Source of the DNA: Clostridia bacterium
Lineage (GTDB): Bacteria; Bacillota; Clostridia; Christensenellales; Aristaeellaceae
DNA: 9,385 bases
Assembly: GCA_900754755.1 (NCBI GenBank)
Contig: CAAEEC010000230.1
Coordinates: 1-9,385, forward strand
Direction of reading: 5' to 3'
Shown: piece by piece, positions 6,738-9,385 of the stretch
Layout of the letters: each line of letters begins with the position of its first letter
How positions within the stretch are numbered: the first letter of the stretch is position 1
Notes under the pieces: model-generated
The model's database searches: none
Told to the model about the DNA's origin: nothing
What the model saw: the letters and a program-made list of their open reading frames with translations, nothing else
Position numbers and translations under genes: made by a program

Positions 6738-6790
6738 AAGGCAGTCTCCTGCTTCCCTGGTCTAGCGCAAAGTGGAGGCAGGGCTGCCTT
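6738..6790 (+). promoter_or_regulatory. Large bulged hairpin before the first permease gene
   Basis: AAGGCAG (6738-6744) pairs with CTGCCTT (6784-6790). Inside it, CCTGCTTCC (6748-6756) pairs with GGAGGCAGG (6774-6782) with one G-U. There is a 3-nt/1-nt internal loop and a 17-nt apical loop. The 16-pair structure ends 20 nt before the permease ribosome binding site. A role in differential expression or processing of the operon mRNA is plausible. Confidence 0.45.
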
Positions 6791-6823
6791 CCCCCTATAT
6801 TCGATGAGAAGAGGCGAAAGAAC

Positions 6824-7774
6824 ATGCATTCCATCCCGGTCTTCAAGAGAAAATCCCTGGTCCAGCGTGCTTGGTTTGATGTGATGCGCAACTGGCAGCT
6901 GTATCTGTTAATTCTCATACCCCTGGCGATACTCATTCTTTTTAAGTATGCACCCATGTACGGGGTGCAGATTGCTTTTCGGGATTTCAAAATCACCCGA
7001 TCCATCACGAGCGGAACGTGGGTGGGGCTGGAGTATTTTACGAAATTTTTTGATAGCCCCATGGCATGGACGTACATCGGCAACACGCTGGCCATCAGTT
7101 TGTATGAATTGTGTACGTTTCCGCTTTCGCTGGTGCTGGCGCTGCTTTTGAATTATCTTCCTTCCAAACGCTACCGCAAGGCCATTCAAATGATTTCGTA
7201 TGCGCCGCATTTCATTTCCACGGTGGTTATGTGCGGCATCATTTTGCAATTTTTGCAGGCGCGTGGCGGCCTGATCAATGTTTTGCTCAATCTAGTCGGC
7301 ATAGAATCAAGAAATTGGATTACCTATCCCAGCGCTTTCCGGCACATCTATGTCTGGAGCGGCGTGTGGCAGGGACTGGGCTATTCTTCCATCATTTATA
7401 TAGCGGCCCTGTCCGCGGTTCCGCCGGATCTGCACGAAGCGGCCATCGTCGATGGCGCGAACATTGTAAAGCGCATTTGGCATGTGGACATTCCCTGCGT
7501 TTTGCCAACCTTTTGCATTCTCCTCATCATGCGCTGTGGGAGCATCTTAAATGTGGGCTTCCAAAAGGTTTTGCTGCTGCAAAACAACTTGAACCTGAGC
7601 GTTTCGGAGATCATCAGCACTTATACATACAACATCGGCCTCAATTCTTCGGGAGCCGTGCCCCAATATTCCTATGGCGCTGCCATTGGGCTCTTTACGT
7701 CCGTGGTGAATCTGGTGCTACTCGTCATCGTGAACGCGATCACCAAGCGCCTGAGCGGCAATGGATTGTGGTAG
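6824..7774 (+). CDS. Sugar ABC transporter permease, first subunit (LplB/YteP-like)
   Basis: This 316-residue inner-membrane protein forms half of the channel through which the bound sugar enters. It has a basic N-terminus, six hydrophobic segments (first at about 26-45), and a MetI-type permease domain. The cytoplasmic coupling loop is present: HEAAIVDGANIVKRIWHVDIP at about 204-224, with the EAA...G core at E205, A206, A207 and G211. The start ATG has GAGG (6811-6814) 9 nt upstream. The motif FKYAPMYGVQIAF near residues 40-52 is typical of the LplB/YteP branch, which works with large family 1 binding proteins. The second permease follows 17 nt after the stop. No ATPase gene is visible; in related systems a shared MsmX-type ATPase encoded elsewhere serves several importers. 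Confidence 0.94.
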   Translation: MHSIPVFKRKSLVQRAWFDVMRNWQLYLLILIPLAILILFKYAPMYGVQIAFRDFKITRSITSGTWVGLEYFTKFFDSPMAWTYIGNTLAISLYELCTFPLSLVLALLLNYLPSKRYRKAIQMISYAPHFISTVVMCGIILQFLQARGGLINVLLNLVGIESRNWITYPSAFRHIYVWSGVWQGLGYSSIIYIAALSAVPPDLHEAAIVDGANIVKRIWHVDIPCVLPTFCILLIMRCGSILNVGFQKVLLLQNNLNLSVSEIISTYTYNIGLNSSGAVPQYSYGAAIGLFTSVVNLVLLVIVNAITKRLSGNGLW

Positions 7775-7791
7775 TGGAAGGGAGTGGGAAA

Positions 7792-8706
7792 ATGAACGGG
7801 AAAATCGCCAAAAAAACGCATATCCGCTATTCGTGGGCGGATCGGATATTCCTTGCGGCCGATTGGCTGCTGCTCACACTCTTTCTGATTCTGTTGGCAT
7901 ACCCGCTGCTGTTCATCATTATGTCGTCTTTCAGCGGTGGAACGGCCTATATGAACCTTTCCCTGATCCCTTCCAAGTTTTCTCTGGAAGGGTATAAGGC
8001 GGTATTCGAACACAGCGATATTTGGGTGGGATACAAAAATTCCGTGATTTATACCGCGCTGTACACGGTGATTTCCCTGGCCGTAACGGTCTGCTGCGCC
8101 TATCCGTTATCGCGCAAGGATTTTGGCGGCGGGAAAATTATGATGGCGCTGTGCGTGTTCACCATGTATTTCGGCGGGGGTCTAATTCCCACTTATGTGT
8201 GGATGCGCCAACTGAAGCTGATCGATTCCATCTGGGCGGTGGTATTGCCCGGCTCCCTGTCCGTGTACAACATGATCGTCATGCGCACATATTTCAATAC
8301 GCAAATTCCCGAGGAATTGCGAGAGGCTTCCATGCTGGATGGCTGTTCGGATGTGCGCTTTCTGCTTTCCATTGTGCTGCCGCTTTCCGGGGCAATCTTG
8401 GCCGTCATCGGGCTGTATTACGCCGTGGGCATGTGGAACGACTATTTCAATCCCATGGTGTATCTGACGACGCGCAGCAAGCTGCCGTTGCCGAATTTCC
8501 TGCGCGAAATTCTGATGGTCAATGTGCAGCACTCGCTGACCAATCAGGATCTAAACAACCTGGCGAACATCGAAAAAATGGAGCAGCGCGCAGATTTGAT
8601 GAAATATTCGCTGATCATCGTTTCCAGTGTGCCTGTAATGGTCATCTATCCATTTGTGCAGAAATATTTTGTCAAGGGCGTGATGATCGGCGCGATCAAG
8701 GGATAA
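7792..8706 (+). CDS. Sugar ABC transporter permease, second subunit (LplC/YtcP-like)
   Basis: This 304-residue inner-membrane protein is the partner permease. Its six-segment MetI-type domain begins with a long hydrophobic stretch at about 24-45. The coupling loop is EELREASMLDGCSDVRFLLSIVLP (about 174-197), with Cys after the conserved Gly184 where Ala is common. The signatures SRKDFGGGK, MYFGGGLIPTY and YYAVGMWNDYFNPMVYL are typical of the YtcP/LplC branch. I chose ATG 7792 because AAGGGAG ends 7 nt upstream. The frame is open far to the left, but that part runs inside the first permease gene and is not coding in this frame. The end MIGAIKG is the usual C-terminus for this family. It is tightly coupled to the first permease. 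Confidence 0.95.
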   Translation: MNGKIAKKTHIRYSWADRIFLAADWLLLTLFLILLAYPLLFIIMSSFSGGTAYMNLSLIPSKFSLEGYKAVFEHSDIWVGYKNSVIYTALYTVISLAVTVCCAYPLSRKDFGGGKIMMALCVFTMYFGGGLIPTYVWMRQLKLIDSIWAVVLPGSLSVYNMIVMRTYFNTQIPEELREASMLDGCSDVRFLLSIVLPLSGAILAVIGLYYAVGMWNDYFNPMVYLTTRSKLPLPNFLREILMVNVQHSLTNQDLNNLANIEKMEQRADLMKYSLIIVSSVPVMVIYPFVQKYFVKGVMIGAIKG

Positions 8707-8796
8707 AGACTTTGGCGCGGCTTTGGGAATTGGTTTTCGCCCATCGCATAGGCCTGCCTTCCTCCGCATATGGTTTGGCGAGGGGAGGCGAAGGAT

Positions 8797-9063
8797 TTGC
8801 GGATTCCGTGGGAACTGGTTCTGGCGTTTGGCGTGGGGCTGGCGTTGATGGCGGTGATCAGCTATCTTCTGCTGGTGCCCCGGCGGTTTCTCTGGCGGCT
8901 GCTGGCGGGCGGCGTGCTTGGCGCGCTGGTGCTGGTGGTGATCAACTTTTTTGGCGGAATGGTGGGGTTTTCCATCGCGCTCAATCCATTTACGGCCATG
9001 GCGGTGGGGTTCCTCGGCCTGCCAGGGGTGGGACTACTGGTGGCGCTCAATTTGCTCTTGTAA
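8797..9063 (+). CDS. bofA: BofA-family membrane protein (pro-sigma-K processing inhibitor family)
   Basis: This is an 88-residue, very hydrophobic protein with three candidate membrane segments (about 4-26, 33-55 and 66-88). It carries the BofA signature near the C-terminus, NPFTAMAVGFLGLPG (63-77). In Bacillus subtilis BofA (87 residues) holds the SpoIVFB protease inactive until the forespore signals release of sigma-K. Whether this homologue does the same is unknown; the family also occurs outside the classical sigma-K pathway. I chose TTG 8797 because GGGGAGG (8782-8788) lies 8 nt upstream and the resulting length fits the family. An in-frame ATG at 8770 has only pyrimidine-rich sequence before it. 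The gene lies 90 bp after the permeases, whereas bofA is often near recR in other Firmicutes, so the context here is not the usual one. I see no clear promoter. Confidence 0.85.
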   Translation: MRIPWELVLAFGVGLALMAVISYLLLVPRRFLWRLLAGGVLGALVLVVINFFGGMVGFSIALNPFTAMAVGFLGLPGVGLLVALNLLL

Positions 9064-9252
9064 AGCAGCAAAGGCTTGATGGATACCGCGGCGGATCCTT
9101 CGCCATGCTTCAGCGATTGAATGGGCTGTGAAGAAACTTTGGTTGTTCTTTCATGATCCCTCAGACTGTCAAAAACCCCGAGGAGAGCGCGAGAGAACCG
9201 AAGCCCTCTCGCATTAAAATCGTCCCCGGCGGCGTGTACGGCGGGGACGGGG

Positions 9253-9295
9253 CGATTTTTGCGGCGGAAAATCCCATTTTCCAGAGCAAAAATCG
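9253..9295. repeat. Nested inverted repeat, 10 + 7 bp perfect helices
   Basis: The outer arms CGATTTTTGC (9253-9262) and GCAAAAATCG (9286-9295) are perfect. The inner arms GGAAAAT (9266-9272) and ATTTTCC (9276-9282) are perfect around a CCC loop. The internal loop is symmetric, three by three bases. Confidence 0.85.
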
Positions 9296-9304
9296 TTTCT
9301 TTGC

Positions 9305-9345
9305 AGTTTCCGCGCCCGGAAATCCGTAGGATTTTAGCGGAAACT
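9305..9345. repeat. Nested inverted repeat, 9 + 6 bp perfect helices
   Basis: The outer arms AGTTTCCGC (9305-9313) and GCGGAAACT (9337-9345) are perfect. The inner arms AAATCC (9320-9325) and GGATTT (9329-9334) are perfect around a GTA loop. Confidence 0.85.
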
Positions 9346-9359
9346 GGAGGGGGTGGTAG

Positions 9360-9385
9360 TGGCGGGGGAGCAAGCTCTCCCGCCA
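9360..9385. repeat. GC-rich inverted repeat at window edge
   Basis: TGGCGGG (9360-9366) pairs with CCCGCCA (9379-9385), and GAGC (9368-9371) with GCTC (9374-9377), with a single G-T opposition between them. The structure may extend past the window or be a terminator for a gene outside it. Confidence 0.6.

Larger units (their letters stand above)
9064..9385. other. Gene-free right end holding the second repeat copy
   Basis: No credible gene is present in these 322 bases. Bases 9064-9160 show nothing I can interpret. From 9161 on the sequence is the repeat copy and its run of inverted repeats, listed separately. A short minus-strand reading frame through the repeat has no ribosome binding site and looks spurious. 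Confidence 0.7.
9161..9385 (-). repeat. Dispersed structured repeat, right copy, with nested hairpins
   Basis: Bases 9161-9245 match the reverse complement of 1-86. On the minus strand the shared part holds a 24-nt hairpin (9189-9212) with ten pairs and a UUCG tetraloop closed by C-G. A T5 run follows 13 nt further on (9171-9175 complement). To the right, beyond what the left copy can show, inverted repeats continue: 9221-9249 (8 bp), 9253-9295 (17 bp in two helices), 9305-9345 (15 bp in two helices) and 9360-9385. Whether all belong to one element cannot be decided because the left copy is cut at base 1. Confidence 0.75.

Noticed and set aside
5084..6829. Long minus-strand open frame (about 580 codons) opposite the binding-protein gene
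   Set aside because: It lies entirely antisense to a convincing gene with signal peptide and family motifs. Its product is rich in Arg, His, Val and Gly, as expected for an antisense frame in GC-rich DNA, and it has no recognisable domain.
7111..7791. Upstream extension of the second permease frame
   Set aside because: The extension reads inside the first permease gene in another frame. The permease domain begins only after ATG 7792, which has its own ribosome binding site.
8022..9131. Plus-strand open frame (369 codons) overlapping the second permease and the BofA gene
   Set aside because: It is an out-of-frame reading of two well-supported genes and has no family signal.
9064..9160. Possible terminator after the BofA gene
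   Set aside because: Only very short pairings, such as GGCG with CGCC, can be drawn, and no T-run follows.
9161..9373. Minus-strand open frame of 70 codons at the right end
   Set aside because: It runs through the structured repeat, has no ribosome binding site, and its product has no domain. The same phrase PPYTPPGTI appears by translation of the left repeat copy, showing that the repeat, not a gene, is being read.
1..9385. CRISPR array, tRNA, rRNA or transposase gene
   Set aside because: No regularly spaced direct repeats, no cloverleaf, no rRNA-like stretch and no transposase or integrase motif were seen on either strand.

Overview
The window looks like chromosomal DNA from a fairly GC-rich, low-to-mid-complexity Bacillota genome, most likely a Clostridia lineage that forms spores or descends from spore formers. 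The evidence is strong GGAGG-type ribosome binding sites, an RqcH/NFACT ribosome-rescue protein, a BofA-family protein, and a binding protein plus two permeases of the Lpl/Ytc type with no ATPase gene beside them. The lineage below class level is inference and I cannot name a species.

Layout from left to right. Positions 1-86 hold one copy of a repeat that recurs in inverted orientation at 9161-9245. Next, on the minus strand, comes rqcH (138-1856) with a near-perfect sigma-A promoter. Also on the minus strand is an AraC-type regulator (1946-2755). It is divergent from a plus-strand beta-propeller protein resembling glycoside hydrolases (2880-4115), and the two share a compact region with interlocked -10/-35 elements. 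A long hairpin (4139-4175) separates that gene from a convergent XRE-family regulator (4183-4611, minus). A 388-bp gap, AT-rich in its left half and carrying a 31-bp near-perfect palindrome, leads into a plus-strand sugar-transport operon. That operon consists of a secreted solute-binding protein (5000-6640), a 183-bp structured spacer, and two permeases (6824-7774 and 7792-8706). A BofA-family membrane protein follows (8797-9063). The last 322 bases carry no gene; they hold the second repeat copy and a run of nested hairpins reaching the window edge.

The central block reads as an oligosaccharide-use locus. The binding protein and two permeases would import a glycan fragment, energised by a shared ATPase encoded elsewhere. 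The propeller protein has no signal peptide and could process the sugar in the cytoplasm. The AraC and XRE regulators are placed to control the two transcription units. The substrate cannot be read from the sequence. The most unusual points are the flanking inverted structured repeats, the lipobox-like signal peptide with Ser in place of Cys, the 31-bp palindrome, the interlocked divergent promoters, and the unassigned propeller family.
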